Of a DNA stretch of 64,000 nt, positions 63,592 to 64,000 are shown piece by piece. Both the position numbers and the translations under genes were made by a program. Source of the stretch: Flavobacteriales bacterium (GTDB taxonomy: Bacteria; Bacteroidota; Bacteroidia; Flavobacteriales_D; Crocinitomicaceae); assembly GCA_947449575.1 (NCBI GenBank), contig CANFRV010000007.1, positions 1-64,000 on the forward strand. The letters are read 5' to 3'. The notes under the pieces are model-generated. The model ran no database searches. It saw only the letters and a list, made by a program, of their open reading frames with translations, and was not told where the DNA came from. Numbering within the stretch: position 1 is the first letter of the stretch; every line of letters starts with the position of its first letter.

Positions 63592-64000
63592 ATGTCAATT
63601 GAGGTAACAAATCTTTCAAAATTTTACGGTGAACAAGCAGCGGTTCGCGATATATCTTTTTCGGTTGCAAAAGGAGAAATAGTTGGTTTTCTAGGGCCAA
63701 ACGGAGCAGGAAAATCTACTACAATGAAGATAATTACAGGATTTATTCCATCTTCTTCAGGGGAGGTGAAAGTTTGTGGTTTACCTGTTGATGTGGATTC
63801 ATTAGATACGCGCCAAATTATTGGTTATTTGCCAGAGCATAATCCTTTGTATCTAGATATGTATGTCAAAGAATATTTAGAATTTGTAGCTAAAATTTAC
63901 AAAATGTCAAATGTCCGCGATCGAGTTTCTGATATGGTAAAATCGGTTGGACTTGAAGTGGAGCAAAACAAAAAAATTGGTGCTTTGTCGAAAGGATATA
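63592..64000 (+). CDS. gldA: GldA, gliding-motility ABC transporter ATPase (partial)
   Basis: The first 136 codons of an ABC ATPase; the gene runs off the right end. It begins MSIEVTNLSKFYGEQ and carries Walker A GPNGAGKST. The segment IGYLPEHNPLYLDMYVKEYL is characteristic of GldA rather than of general exporters. With GldF and GldG it forms an ABC transporter needed for gliding in flavobacteria. The signature motif and Walker B lie outside the window. Homologues also occur in non-gliding relatives. Confidence 0.85.
   Translation, partial: MSIEVTNLSKFYGEQAAVRDISFSVAKGEIVGFLGPNGAGKSTTMKIITGFIPSSSGEVKVCGLPVDVDSLDTRQIIGYLPEHNPLYLDMYVKEYLEFVAKIYKMSNVRDRVSDMVKSVGLEVEQNKKIGALSKGY

Overview
The window is AT-rich DNA from a Bacteroidota bacterium. 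It is most likely a Flavobacteriales member, possibly of the Crocinitomicaceae (Fluviicola-like), although the family is inference. Four things support this. Promoters follow the Bacteroidota pattern TTG-N19/20-TAnnTTTG. There is a complete Bat aerotolerance operon and several type IX secretion (T9SS) genes and cargo proteins (PorU2/PorV2-like, PorP/SprF, type A and type B C-terminal signals). There is a gldA start at the right edge. The E1 subunits of the 2-oxoacid dehydrogenase are fused.

Layout. (1) 1-380 holds two leftward promoters, a hairpin and a boxA-like site. I read these as the leader of a ribosomal RNA operon whose 16S gene lies just outside the window. (2) 0.4-7.9 kb is a seven-gene leftward operon: moxR, DUF58, a BatD-like membrane protein, batA, batB, a TPR protein and batD. 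(3) 8-13.3 kb carries small unlinked genes: a zinc-ribbon protein, a lipoprotein, a GNAT acetyltransferase, a secreted subtilase with a T9SS sorting tail, and an unknown protein with a kinase-like catalytic loop. (4) 13.5-28.9 kb is a cell-surface island. It contains a leftward trio (repeat adhesin, PorP/SprF, OmpA-PD40 protein), two unknown rightward genes, a shorter paralogue of the adhesin N-terminus, and a second adhesin with eight SprB-type repeats. A TTGTCCTA motif recurs in its intergenic gaps, and a possible small RNA sits at its left edge. (5) 29-36 kb is mixed: ApaG, a DUF4403 lipoprotein, a TPM-domain protein, a DUF3050 protein, a DEAD-box helicase and a GAF-SpoIIE phosphatase. (6) 36-44.7 kb is a compact leftward operon porV2-porU2-MBOAT-SGNH that joins a T9SS sortase variant to an O-acylation pair. 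(7) 44.8-52.6 kb is rightward housekeeping: pssA, purS, a coiled-coil protein, an RRM protein, a crotonase, then rplM-rpsI-rpsB-tsf-pyrH-frr. (8) 52.7-63.4 kb contains an OmpA protein, two unknown envelope genes, the fused E1 dehydrogenase, MazG-like and NUDIX enzymes, an ABC exporter, a single-domain DEAD-box-like protein, and mazG-dtd-rsgA. (9) gldA begins at 63592 and runs off the end.

How the parts fit together. Much of the left and middle of the window concerns the envelope: the Bat proteins, T9SS cargo with its outer-membrane partners, and the sortase/acyltransferase operon. The right part concerns translation and nucleotide metabolism. The observations most worth following are the sortase-acyltransferase operon, the island-wide TTGTCCTA motif, the candidate small RNA, the structured rpsB leader, the GC-rich start regions shared by the rRNA and rplM promoters, and the kinase-like unknown. 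No IS element, CRISPR array or tRNA gene was seen.
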